Assembly: GCA_910589595.1 (NCBI GenBank)
Contig: CAJUTM010000013.1
Span: 14,538-78,537, forward strand
Direction: 5' to 3'
Origin: an uncultured Eubacterium sp.
Lineage (GTDB): Bacteria; Bacillota; Clostridia; Lachnospirales; Lachnospiraceae
DNA length: 64,000 bases
Both the position numbers and the translations under genes were made by a program. The notes under the pieces were generated by a model. That model was not told the origin of the DNA. It worked only from the letters and a program-made list of their open reading frames with translations, and made no database searches. Position 1 is the stretch's first letter; each line of letters opens with the position of its first letter. Below are positions 52,012 to 60,772 of this stretch, in pieces.

Positions 52012-53017
52012 TAATCTCGTCACCTCCGCCACGGGAAATTACAATCTCACCGGAATCCTCCAGCTTACGAATGATATTAACAATCTTCTGCTGTGCCTCT
52101 TCAACATCTTTCAGACGCACCGGTCCCATATATTCGATATCCTCTTTAATCATGTCTACCAGACGGGTCGACATATTGTTAAAGACAACGTTCTGCACTT
52201 CTTCGTTGGCATTTTTAAGCGCCACTGCCAGTTCGCTGTTCTCAACCTCACGCAGCACACGCTGGATGGAACGGTCTTCCAACAGCAGAATATCCTCGAA
52301 GACGAACATCTTCTTGCGGATTTCGTCGGCAAGTTCCGGTTCTTCGATTTCCAGATTTTCCATAATATGTTTCTCAGTACCGCGGTCAACGGTATTCAAT
52401 ACTTCAACAACAGAATCGACGCCGCCGACAATCGTGTAATCCTGACTGACGAGCGAAGCAAGTTTCTGCTCTAAAATATTTTCCACTTCTTTGATGACAT
52501 CCGGCGACGTACGGTCCATCATCGCAATACGTTTCGCCACATCCGTCTGCTTATCCGGCGTCAGCGAACTGATAATGCCGGCTGCCTGCTGTGGTGACAA
52601 ATACGATAAAATGAGGGCAATCGTCTGCGGATGCTCATCCTGTATAAAGTTCAAAATCTGCGACGCCTCGGTCTTGCGGATAAATTCAAACGGACGCACC
52701 TGCAAAGATGCCGTCAGCTTGCCAAGAACTTCCTGCGCCTTGTCGCTCCCCAACGCTTTCTGCAGCAAATCTTTGGCATAGCCAATACCACCCTCGGCAA
52801 TATACTGCTGTGCCAGACAGACTTCATAGAACTCGTTTAACACCGCTTCCTTTTGCGCCGGAGTAACGCTTCTTGTATTGGCAATTTCCAACGTCAACTG
52901 CTCAATTTCATCTTCTTTGAGATGTTTAAATACTTCCGATGCAGTTTCCGGACCTAATGTAATAAGCAAAACGGCTGCTTTCTGAATACCATCCAACTCC
53001 GAAACGCTTCCTGCCAT
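52004..53017 (-). CDS. fliG: Flagellar motor switch protein FliG
   Basis: 337 residues: N-terminal FliF-binding domain (ELDGIQKAAVLLITLGPETASEVFKHL), middle domain with the EHPQTIALILSYL motif near 128, and the C-terminal torque domain (about 240-337) with conserved charged residues. Its last codons overlap fliH and contain the fliH ribosome site. Confidence 0.97.
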   Translation of the reverse strand: MAGSVSELDGIQKAAVLLITLGPETASEVFKHLKEDEIEQLTLEIANTRSVTPAQKEAVLNEFYEVCLAQQYIAEGGIGYAKDLLQKALGSDKAQEVLGKLTASLQVRPFEFIRKTEASQILNFIQDEHPQTIALILSYLSPQQAAGIISSLTPDKQTDVAKRIAMMDRTSPDVIKEVENILEQKLASLVSQDYTIVGGVDSVVEVLNTVDRGTEKHIMENLEIEEPELADEIRKKMFVFEDILLLEDRSIQRVLREVENSELAVALKNANEEVQNVVFNNMSTRLVDMIKEDIEYMGPVRLKDVEEAQQKIVNIIRKLEDSGEIVISRGGGDEIIV

Positions 53018-54643
53018 TTAGACACCTCCCCATTCTTCGTTAATCCAGTTGCGCAATAAGGATGCAACGGCTTCTGGATTTTCATCCACGAATTTTTCTA
53101 TCAAAATACGAGTTTCTGATTTATCATCCAATTCAATTTCATCCAAACGAGATTCTTCCTGCGTCGTCGCCAACAAATCCTCTACCGACAATTCCGGCTC
53201 CATCTCTGTCACCTCTACCGGTGATGTTCCCTTTATAATAACAAAAACAAGCAGACCCGCAATTAGCACGGTCAGAATTATCATCAGATAATTTGTCACA
53301 TTGTCGCCAAAGGAACCCTCTTCTGCCGCCTCAAAAACCGGCTTCTGAACGACGCGGATTTGAATGTTATTCTCCGCAATACCTGTCGCCGCCGCTACAA
53401 GCTGCGCCAGATTAGCCGGAACTTCCTGCTCCGTCGTCGCACTGTTTGCGTCAACATATTCGTCAAATGACAAATCGTTCAAGGCTCCCTGATTATCCAG
53501 CGTTTCTTCTTTAATGACATTGTAACGGGTGAGTACAATACCGATGGAAGATTCTTCCGGCCTTACTGCTCCGATTTCATGCTCAATATTTTCCACTGTT
53601 TTGTTTGGCAGATAATCATACTTATTCAATATCGTCTCGCTGGAGCTGTCTCCCGCCGGCTGAATGTCATAATCGGTTACATCGCCGTTTGAGTCCGTCC
53701 CCGGCACATCGCCGGCCGCTGATTTCCCCGTCGATTTATATTCATAAGAACTGCCATACAACCCCTGATCCTGTCCCTCGTTCGTTGTATAGGTCTCTTT
53801 CAGTTCGCTCACTTTATCCATATCAAGCACAATATTGCTGTTGGAAATTTCCACATCGTCAAACCCGTACTTGATTAATAAGTCCTGAACATTTTTTACA
53901 TATGTCTGCTTTAATTTCTCTTTAAATTCAGCCGTAGTGTTAATCGTACCTCCGAGCCCGGTTTCCTCTTTGCCGTTAAACAAAAGGTTTCCGGCGGTAT
54001 CGGTAATAACAATGCTCTTTGTATCCGCATTGCCAACTGCATTCGCCAAATAGTAGGCGATAGCATTGGCTTTGTCGCTCTCCATGGCTTTTTTTCCTGT
54101 CACTTTGAGAGCCGCACTCACGGAAGTTGGCTGTTTTTCACTAAAAATCGTGCCGTCATCTTTCGGACGGTTGATGTATACTGTGGCGTCGCCGACTCCT
54201 TCGAAATTCAACAACCCTTTGCGAATCATCGACTGCAGCGCCAGCGTCTTTTTTGTCTGCTTTTCATCGGAGGAAGTTGTCATATCAGAATCCAAAGCAT
54301 CTTTCCATGACATTTCATCTCCCGTAATCTGGTTCTCACTCATCAGAAGAGCGGCATCCTCATATTTTGAATGCTCCACCTGAAAGATAATATTTCCGTT
54401 CTCTTCTGATTCTTTCTTATAGTCGATTCCCGCGCTCTGCAGAGCCTTATCATAAGTAACTGCCGCATCGCCGGAAAGAGAAACCAGATTATCGTAGACC
54501 GGACGGGTCATAAAATAGGCAAGTAAAACAATAGCAAGTAAAATTGCGCATGCCACACATATAATCACAGTCTTCTGTTTTGCCGTATATTTATTCCAAA
54601 ACGCAATAATTGCGTCCTTTATTGATAACAACTGCTCCATCAT
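53018..54643 (-). CDS. fliF: MS-ring protein FliF
   Basis: 541 residues: two membrane helices (about 25-45 and 455-475), the YscJ-type ring domains between them, and a C-terminal segment EAVASLLRNWINEEWGGV that binds FliG. The first protein of basal body assembly. Confidence 0.97.
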   Translation of the reverse strand: MMEQLLSIKDAIIAFWNKYTAKQKTVIICVACAILLAIVLLAYFMTRPVYDNLVSLSGDAAVTYDKALQSAGIDYKKESEENGNIIFQVEHSKYEDAALLMSENQITGDEMSWKDALDSDMTTSSDEKQTKKTLALQSMIRKGLLNFEGVGDATVYINRPKDDGTIFSEKQPTSVSAALKVTGKKAMESDKANAIAYYLANAVGNADTKSIVITDTAGNLLFNGKEETGLGGTINTTAEFKEKLKQTYVKNVQDLLIKYGFDDVEISNSNIVLDMDKVSELKETYTTNEGQDQGLYGSSYEYKSTGKSAAGDVPGTDSNGDVTDYDIQPAGDSSSETILNKYDYLPNKTVENIEHEIGAVRPEESSIGIVLTRYNVIKEETLDNQGALNDLSFDEYVDANSATTEQEVPANLAQLVAAATGIAENNIQIRVVQKPVFEAAEEGSFGDNVTNYLMIILTVLIAGLLVFVIIKGTSPVEVTEMEPELSVEDLLATTQEESRLDEIELDDKSETRILIEKFVDENPEAVASLLRNWINEEWGGV

Positions 54644-54682
54644 AATCTGTAATCACTCCAAAAATGTCTTATCTGCATCCTT

Positions 54683-55009
54683 TTAGACCTGCATATTCAT
54701 AATAGAACGGTAAGCTTCCACTATCGTATTCTTTACCGCCACCGTATACTGCAAGGACACGTTTGCTTTATGCTGCGCCACCATCAAATCATGTAAACTG
54801 TCGCTTTCCCCCATGGCATATTTCACTTCTTCTACTTCCGCAGCATTGGAATAATCTTCTGTCTGTTTTACTAAATTCATGGCAGAATTTAACAGGCTCT
54901 CAAAACTCGCCATCCCCGTATTCTTTGATTTCTCCGTCTGCATGCTGTTGTCAGCATAATGTGTAACATGTTGTATGCCGCTAATCGCTGATAAACTGGC
55001 AATATCCAT
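54683..55009 (-). CDS. fliE: Flagellar hook-basal body protein FliE
   Basis: 108 residues with the C-terminal signature LHDLMVAQHKANVSLQYTVAVKNTIVEAYRSIMNMQV. Joins the MS-ring to the rod. Lies between flgC and fliF. Confidence 0.96.
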   Translation of the reverse strand: MDIASLSAISGIQHVTHYADNSMQTEKSKNTGMASFESLLNSAMNLVKQTEDYSNAAEVEEVKYAMGESDSLHDLMVAQHKANVSLQYTVAVKNTIVEAYRSIMNMQV

Positions 55010-55031
55010 TTTTCATTCCCCTTATCTATGT

Positions 55032-55472
55032 TTAATTTTGACCAATATCTAACGCTTTCATCGCCATTCCTTTTGTGGAATTCATCACCGTAACATTTGC
55101 CTCAAAAGCACGAGTCGCGTCAATCATATTTGTCATCTCCGTGACGGTATTGACATTTGGCAGTGTAACGTAACCATCCTCGTTTGCGTCCGGATGGGCA
55201 GGGTCATATACCAGTCTTCCCTCAGAAGGGTCCTCGACAATACGAGTCACTTTTACACCTTTGCCAATGTTGTGCTTATTGGCCATGCTCAGGCTCTCGC
55301 TAAATGTCGGATAACTTTTCTCATTAAAAACAACCGTCTTCCGGCGATATGGTCTGCCGTCAGCCCCTCTTGTTGTATTTACATTTGCTATGTTCTCTGA
55401 AATGGTGTCCATACGAAGCTGCTGCGCCGTCATACCGGTTGCACTGACATCCATTGCTCCAAATACTGACAT
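55032..55472 (-). CDS. flgC: Proximal rod protein FlgC
   Basis: 146 residues: VSATGMTAQQLRMDTISENIANVNTTRG at the start and VNTVTEMTNMIDATRAFEANVTVMNSTKGMAMKALDIG at the end, the standard rod-protein termini. Confidence 0.97.
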   Translation of the reverse strand: MSVFGAMDVSATGMTAQQLRMDTISENIANVNTTRGADGRPYRRKTVVFNEKSYPTFSESLSMANKHNIGKGVKVTRIVEDPSEGRLVYDPAHPDANEDGYVTLPNVNTVTEMTNMIDATRAFEANVTVMNSTKGMAMKALDIGQN

Positions 55473-55495
55473 ATCATATCCTCCTTATCTGACTA

Positions 55496-55885
55496 TTATG
55501 ATGTTTTCAATGCTGATTTCAGACGAGTGAATTCCTGATTAATGGAGTTCATCAATGTGTAATACTTTAACTGGTTTTTTGCTAATTCCACGTTTTCCGT
55601 CGTAATATCCACATTATTACCATCCATGCGGTAACTAAGTCCCGCATGCTCCGTATATGTCGTCGCATTCAATTGATTCAAATCAATCTCCGCAACCGTG
55701 GCGTCAAGGGAATCAGTTCCCGCCACCGCGTCGGACAAATACGTCTCAAACTGCACATCCTTACGCTTGTACCCCGGTGTGTCCTCATTTGCTATATTGT
55801 TCGCCAACACATCGTTTCTTGTCCAGCTTGCATCTGCCGCCTTGTCCAGTACATTGATGTAATTGTAGGCATTTGATAGTACCAC
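55496..55885 (-). CDS. flgB: Proximal rod protein FlgB
   Basis: 129 residues with the rod motif DVLANNIANEDTPGYKRKDVQFE and C-terminal coiled coil NQLKYYTLMNSINQEFTRLKSAL. First gene of the fla/che cluster. GTG start seven bases after AGGAG. The region between it and codY is short (63 bases) and holds the codY hairpin; no separate sigma-A promoter was recognised there. Confidence 0.95.
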   Translation of the reverse strand: MVLSNAYNYINVLDKAADASWTRNDVLANNIANEDTPGYKRKDVQFETYLSDAVAGTDSLDATVAEIDLNQLNATTYTEHAGLSYRMDGNNVDITTENVELAKNQLKYYTLMNSINQEFTRLKSALKTS

Positions 55886-55906
55886 TGTACCACTCCTTTC
55901 TAGGAA

Positions 55907-55950
55907 AAACGCAAAAAGACATTATGATTACCACAATTCCCTTTGCGTTT
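55907..55950 (-). terminator. Hairpin between codY and flgB
   Basis: Stem AAACGCAAA/TTTGCGTTT with a long loop (26 bases), followed on the minus strand by TTCC. It overlaps the codY stop. The T-run lies within the stem, so termination may be partial, leaving read-through from codY into flgB. Confidence 0.6.
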
Positions 55951-56728
55951 ACGAATTCCTTTTCTCCTGATAATAAGTATCAAATTCTGAATATACAATA
56001 TCATTCAACACCTGTATGTAAGTTCCTTTTACTCCAGATGATTTTGTCCTGATTAATCCGGCGCTCTCCAACTTACGAAGCGCATTGACAAAAACTGTTC
56101 TCGTAATCCCGACTTTGCCGGCTAGTTTACTCGTGACAAGCATCCCGTCCTTGCCGTCCAATTCATGTATAACAAAACTTACGGCTTTTTGTTCCAGCGG
56201 TGTGAGGGCCGTCAGCGCAGAAGAAAAATTGCTTTTTTCATAGTTCTCCTTATCGGTCTCTTTTTGTACCGAGCGCACCATCTCCAGTCCGATTACCGTT
56301 GTACTGTATTCGCTCAAAATAATGTCTTCTATGCAGAACTCTTCCTCTCTGCGATAAAGAAAAAGCGTCCCTAAACGTTCTCCTCCAATACTAATGGGTG
56401 TAATTAACGCTTTAAATCCTGCAATTTCCTCTTTCGAAAATCCCAGAGTTTCAAGATTTACATTTTCTTTTGTCGAAAGTACATTCAGAAACCTCTCATT
56501 AAGTTTTGCTTCAATGTAACTTCCCCTTTTGTCTTGAAGACTCGGAATCGTTCCCGCACCGTCTGCATAGGCCCCCAAAATCTTCCCCTTGCTGCTGAAC
56601 ACATACGCATTCGCTGATAAAATCTGCCCCAACACAGAACAAATATCCGCAAAGGCGACTTTGGAAGAATGCCGGTCATTGAGGAGACGGTTAATCTTTC
56701 GAGTCTTATCCAGTAACTCAATACCCAT
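55949..56728 (-). CDS. codY: GTP/branched-chain amino acid sensing repressor CodY
   Basis: 259 residues: N-terminal GAF domain (about 1-155) that binds branched-chain amino acids, and a C-terminal winged helix with SKLAGKVGITRTVFVNALRKLESAGLI (about 203-229). Global repressor of nutrient-stress genes, including motility genes in B. subtilis. Start at ATG 56728; longer versions would begin inside the promoter. Adjacent to flgB as in Bacillus, where clpQ/clpY also precede it; those are absent here. Confidence 0.96.
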   Translation of the reverse strand: MGIELLDKTRKINRLLNDRHSSKVAFADICSVLGQILSANAYVFSSKGKILGAYADGAGTIPSLQDKRGSYIEAKLNERFLNVLSTKENVNLETLGFSKEEIAGFKALITPISIGGERLGTLFLYRREEEFCIEDIILSEYSTTVIGLEMVRSVQKETDKENYEKSNFSSALTALTPLEQKAVSFVIHELDGKDGMLVTSKLAGKVGITRTVFVNALRKLESAGLIRTKSSGVKGTYIQVLNDIVYSEFDTYYQEKRNS

Positions 56729-56750
56729 ACACTTGTCCCCCCATGCAACC

Positions 56751-56779
56751 ATAGTATCACAAATTTATGTGATTGACAA
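56751..56779 (-). promoter_or_regulatory. Promoter of codY (and possibly fla/che)
   Basis: Minus strand -35 TTGTCA (56774-56779), 17-base spacer, -10 TACTAT (56751-56756). The predicted mRNA leader is only about 16 bases before the codY start. An inverted repeat CACATAAATTTGTG in the spacer (around 56759-56772) could be an operator. Confidence 0.78.
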
Positions 56780-56884
56780 GCATTAACTGTTTTTTTGTGG
56801 AGCAATCGCTTAATCACTTGTCATTTTCAGGGCAGCGGATATCATGCAGTATCTCATCCGGTATCCACCCCCGCGAAAAATACA

Positions 56885-58951
56885 TTATTTCTTTTGTTTT
56901 TCAACCAGATATCCACAGGCGCTGTCGGCGCACACGAGCCGGTTTCCTTTTTCCAACATCATATTTCCGCATTTCGGGCAAATCTCGCCCGACGGCCGCT
57001 GCCATGTCATAACGTCGCATTCGGGATTGTTCTCACAGCCATAATAACGGCGCCCTTTCTGCGTCTTCTTAATGACAATCTCCCCGCCACATTTTGGACA
57101 TTTGACGCCTGTCTTTTCATAATAAGGTTTTGTATTCCGGCACTCAGGAAATCCCGGACAGGCAAGAAATTTGCCGTGCGGCCCATACTTAATCACCATA
57201 TTGCGGCCGCATAAATCACATATGACGTCGGTAACTTCATCTTCTATTTTAATTTTTTCCAGCGCTTCTTCCGCGTGATTTACTGCTTTTTCCAAATCCG
57301 GATAGAAATTGCGCACAATCGTTTTCCACTCGACGTTCCCCTCGGCAACGCCATCAAGCAGCGCTTCCATCGTCGCGGTAAAATTTACATCTACAATACT
57401 CGGGAATGCGCTTACCATAATCTGATTCACGATGTCTCCCAACTCAGACAGGTATAAGTTCTTTTTCTCTTTTGCCACGTAACGCCGTGAAATCAACGTC
57501 GTAATCGTCGGCGCATACGTGCTCGGACGTCCGATTCCCAATTCTTCCAGTGTCTTTACGAGAGAAGCTTCCGTAAAGTGTGCCGGCGGCTGCGTAAAAT
57601 GCTGTTCCGGCAAAAGTTCCTGCATGGAAAGCTGCGAATCCTTTGTCAGCTTCTCCAAAACGGAATTTGCCTCTTCTTTATCGTCATCCCCCTGATACAC
57701 GGTCAGATACCCCGGAAAAACCAACTTCGAACCCGCGCTCGTAAACTGATGTTTCCCCGCGTCAATACGCACGGATACCGTCTCGTATTTTGCCGCATGC
57801 ATACGGCTTGCCACGAAACGTTTCCAAATTAACTGATACAAACGGAACTGGTCTCTCGTCAGCGATTCTTTGATTTGTGCCGGCGACAAATCCACATATG
57901 TCGGGCGGATTGCTTCATGCGCATCCTGAATCTTTTTGTTCGGTTTCTGGGCCGACGCCGTTTCAATTACGTTTTCCGCCCCGTAGTGCTCTGTGATATA
58001 TTCTTTGCACAATGCGTCTGCTTCTTCCGAAATACGTGTGGAATCCGTTCGCAGATAAGTAATCAGACCAATCGTGCCGTGGCCTTTTACTGCCACGCCC
58101 TCATATAACTGCTGGGCTATCTGCATTGTCTTGCGGGTGGCAAAGTTCAGTCTCTTGGAGGCTTCCTGCTGAAGCGTGGAAGTCGTAAACGGCAGTGGAG
58201 ATTTTTTTGTTCTCTCGCTTCTGCGGATTTGACTTATCGTAAATGTACTCTGCTGCAGCTCTTTCACAATCTGCTCTACTTCTTCTCTGGAAGAAATTTC
58301 ATGCTTTTCCGGATTCCCGTAATATTTGGCAAAAAACGGCTTTTTCAGGCCCTTTACCTGAAAGTTTACTTCTATCGTCCAATATTCTTTCGGAATAAAG
58401 GCGTCTATTTCACTCTCTCTGTCTGCAATTATGCGCAGAGCGACTGATTGCACACGTCCGGCGCTCAATCCCCGTTTCACTTTTTCCCACAATAACGGAC
58501 TGATGGAGTACCCTACCAGACGGTCAAGCACACGTCTGGCCTGCTGTGCGTCTACTAAATCCATATCAATGTCTCTCGATTGTTTAAGCGATTGTTTTAC
58601 CGCATTTTTCGTAATTTCATTGAAAGTAATACGACTCGTCTTTTTCTCGTCCAGTTTAAGCGCATGGCACAGATGCCATGAAATCGCCTCTCCCTCGCGG
58701 TCGGGGTCGGTTGCCAGATATATTTTATCTGCCTTCTTCACCTCTTTGCGCAGGGAAGCGAGCAAATCGCCTTTTCCCCTTATCGTAATATACTTTGGCT
58801 CAAAGTCATTGTCAAAATCTACCCCCATCTGACTTTTCGGCATGTCGCGGACATGACCATTTGACGCCACCACCTCGTAATTTTTCCCTAAAAATTTCTT
58901 GATGGTCTTCGACTTTGCCGGAGACTCTACTATAATAAGATTCTTAGCCAT
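56885..58951 (-). CDS. topA: DNA topoisomerase I
   Basis: 688 residues. Toprim domain (1-115, with DPDREGEA near 82), active-site Tyr299 (GLITYLRTDSTR), and three C-terminal four-Cys zinc fingers (CDLC...CPGFPEC; CPKC...CENNPEC; CPKC...CADSAC, about 570-688). Relaxes negatively supercoiled DNA. Start at ATG 58951 behind GGAGGTTTAT. Own promoter; no terminator recognised after dprA. Confidence 0.98.
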   Translation of the reverse strand: MAKNLIIVESPAKSKTIKKFLGKNYEVVASNGHVRDMPKSQMGVDFDNDFEPKYITIRGKGDLLASLRKEVKKADKIYLATDPDREGEAISWHLCHALKLDEKKTSRITFNEITKNAVKQSLKQSRDIDMDLVDAQQARRVLDRLVGYSISPLLWEKVKRGLSAGRVQSVALRIIADRESEIDAFIPKEYWTIEVNFQVKGLKKPFFAKYYGNPEKHEISSREEVEQIVKELQQSTFTISQIRRSERTKKSPLPFTTSTLQQEASKRLNFATRKTMQIAQQLYEGVAVKGHGTIGLITYLRTDSTRISEEADALCKEYITEHYGAENVIETASAQKPNKKIQDAHEAIRPTYVDLSPAQIKESLTRDQFRLYQLIWKRFVASRMHAAKYETVSVRIDAGKHQFTSAGSKLVFPGYLTVYQGDDDKEEANSVLEKLTKDSQLSMQELLPEQHFTQPPAHFTEASLVKTLEELGIGRPSTYAPTITTLISRRYVAKEKKNLYLSELGDIVNQIMVSAFPSIVDVNFTATMEALLDGVAEGNVEWKTIVRNFYPDLEKAVNHAEEALEKIKIEDEVTDVICDLCGRNMVIKYGPHGKFLACPGFPECRNTKPYYEKTGVKCPKCGGEIVIKKTQKGRRYYGCENNPECDVMTWQRPSGEICPKCGNMMLEKGNRLVCADSACGYLVEKQKK

Positions 58952-59037
58952 ATAAACCTCCATTCAGAAGCGCAGCGGAAAGAACACCGTTAATGCCGCT
59001 CCCTGTTTAGTTGAACCTGAAAATTTCAACGTATCCT

Positions 59038-59066
59038 AGCATACACCATTTTTTTTTACGTTTCAA
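59038..59066 (-). promoter_or_regulatory. Promoter of topA
   Basis: Minus strand -35 TTGAAA (59061-59066), 17-base spacer containing a nine-A run, -10 TATGCT (59038-59043); leader about 80 bases. Confidence 0.72.
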
Positions 59067-59073
59067 GCATATT

Positions 59074-60141
59074 TTATAATTTCTTTTGATAATATCCTCT
59101 CCCCACCTCTTCAATCTTCCTGTTCCGGCACAGGCGAATCAAGCCTTTCATTGCCTCCGTGGGGGAGAGCTTTGTCTCTGCTATGATACTATCTATATGC
59201 ATGGGATTGATTTGCATGCATGCCAATAAAAGAGCTTCGCTCTCCGTTTCCTGCGTCCGCTCTGCTGCCGGAGCCAATTTATAATATTGTAAAATATCCT
59301 GCGGCGACAAGACGGGAACCGCTCCCTGACGAATCAGGCGGTTACAGCCCTCGCTGAGGACATCGCCGATTCGCCCCGGTATGACAAAAACATCTCTTCC
59401 CTGTTCCAGAGCGGCGTCCGCCGTAATCAGCGAGCCGCTGCGCTCCTTCGCCTCCACGATAAGCACCCCCTGCGAGAGTCCGCTGATAATGCGGTTGCGC
59501 TGCGGAAAATAAGGCGGCAGGGCTTTCGTATGCAGCGGCAGTTCTGAAATAACACCCCCATGTCTTGCGATACTCCGATAGAGCGCCTGATGGGAAGACG
59601 GATAACACACATCGACGCCCGTTCCCAAAACGGCAAACGTTCCTCCTCCCGCCTCCAGCGCTCCCTGATGGCTCCAACCGTCCACTCCTTTTGCCATCCC
59701 GCTTATCACCTGAACCCCCTGCTCCGCCAGACGGAACCCGAACATCCGCGCCATATCCCGCCCATAGACGGTACAATCTCTCGCTCCGACGATTGCCAGA
59801 GAAATCTTCGTCTCGTCCGGCAGGCTTCCTTTGACATACAGACATTTCGGCGGCTGGTATATATGCCGCAGCCGTTGGGGATATCCGTCATTGAAATAGG
59901 TAAAAACACGGATTCCCTGCTCTCCCATTTCCTCCCAGCGCTTTTCCCAGCCCCCGTCTCTATTTCCCTCAAGGAGTATGTTCTTCTCTTTCTCCGTCAG
60001 AAAGGAACATCGTTCCAGTAACCGCGCGGGAGCTTCATAAACTGCCTGCGCATGAACAAATGTCTCACGGAGCCGGCGCATGGATTGCAACCGCAAATGC
60101 TTAATCTGGCAGAGCCAGTACTCATACTTGTCTTCTCTCAC
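59074..60141 (-). CDS. dprA: DNA processing protein DprA (Smf)
   Basis: 355 residues: N-terminal helical domain, Rossmann-like core with VGARDCTVYGRDMA, VISGMAKGVDGWSHQGAL, AVLGTGVDVCYPSSH, FPQRNRIISGLS and a C-terminal winged helix (about 300-355). Loads RecA on incoming single-stranded DNA. The GTG start overlaps the stop of the comM remnant (GTGA), so its translation was coupled to comM and may now depend on transcription from the inserted element. Confidence 0.95.
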   Translation of the reverse strand: MREDKYEYWLCQIKHLRLQSMRRLRETFVHAQAVYEAPARLLERCSFLTEKEKNILLEGNRDGGWEKRWEEMGEQGIRVFTYFNDGYPQRLRHIYQPPKCLYVKGSLPDETKISLAIVGARDCTVYGRDMARMFGFRLAEQGVQVISGMAKGVDGWSHQGALEAGGGTFAVLGTGVDVCYPSSHQALYRSIARHGGVISELPLHTKALPPYFPQRNRIISGLSQGVLIVEAKERSGSLITADAALEQGRDVFVIPGRIGDVLSEGCNRLIRQGAVPVLSPQDILQYYKLAPAAERTQETESEALLLACMQINPMHIDSIIAETKLSPTEAMKGLIRLCRNRKIEEVGRGYYQKKL

Positions 60142-60674
60142 AGCGACACCCCCCAGTAACTGCGGTCTACGCTGCGAAACCGCATCGCCTCGGTCAGATG
60201 TTCCTCTGAAATACATTCACTTTCCTCTAAATCGGCAATCGTCCTTGCCACCCTGATAACTCTTGTTATTCTCCTCATGCTGCACTGCTCTTCTTCAAAA
60301 AACAAATTCAGATATTCCTGCTCCTCTTCTCCCATCGGACAGTATTTGTGCAGCAGCTGTTCCGGCAGCTCCCCATTATAAGAAAACGACTCTTTCCGGT
60401 AGCGTTTCTTCTGTATACGAACCGCCTTTTCCACCCGCCTGCGGATTTGTGCGGAGCACTCGTCCCCTCTGCCATACAGCGAAAAATCCGGCATTCCCGT
60501 CTCCACGCACAAGTCCATCCTGTCCAGTAACGGCTCGCTGATTTTCCCCAAATATCTCTGTATCTCCCCCGTCGTGCAGCGACAGCGTTTGCGGTCGGGA
60601 AAATATCCGCAGCGGCAGGGATTCATCGGTACAACGAAATTGATACAATTCAACGATGCACCCCCTAAATGCAC
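60138..60674 (-). pseudogene. comM: 3' part of comM (YifB), cut by a mobile element
   Basis: The last about 165 codons of the Mg-chelatase-like AAA+ helicase ComM: MNPCRCGYFPDRKRCRC, the Arg-finger region ISEPLLDRMDLCVE and the C-terminal helical domain RRITRVIRVARTIADLEESECISEEHLTEAMRFR. The upstream two thirds, including Walker A, are missing; homology starts abruptly near 60627, and the codons before it (about 60628-60674) are element sequence. ComM helps branch migration during natural transformation. The interruption should inactivate it unless the element leaves. Confidence 0.88.
60612..60640. other. Element/chromosome junction inside comM (att region)
   Basis: The comM reading frame loses homology just upstream of the ATGAATCCC codons (minus strand), so the crossover made by the serine recombinase must lie within or very near this interval. 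The exact core dinucleotide cannot be set without the empty site or the other end of the element. Confidence 0.5.
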
Positions 60675-60684
60675 CCCCCTAAAC
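60655..60684. repeat. Direct repeats at the element end
   Basis: Two adjacent imperfect copies of GATGCACCCCCTAAA-like sequence (about 60655-60669 and 60670-60684, plus strand). They lie 20-50 bases inside the presumed junction and may be recombinase-binding or end-specific sites. Confidence 0.4.
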
Positions 60685-60721
60685 CTAAAAAATGCGGGCC
60701 GGAAACTGATTATTCCGGCCC
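60684..60721 (-). terminator. Terminator after the recombinase genes
   Basis: Perfect 9-bp stem GGGCCGGAA/TTCCGGCCC with an 8-base loop, followed on the minus strand by GCATTTTTT. It ends the recombinase transcript before the comM remnant. Confidence 0.9.
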
Positions 60722-60772
60722 AGGGAAAAAATTTTCTTTCTATATTAAATAGCGAAATTTACACATTTTTAC

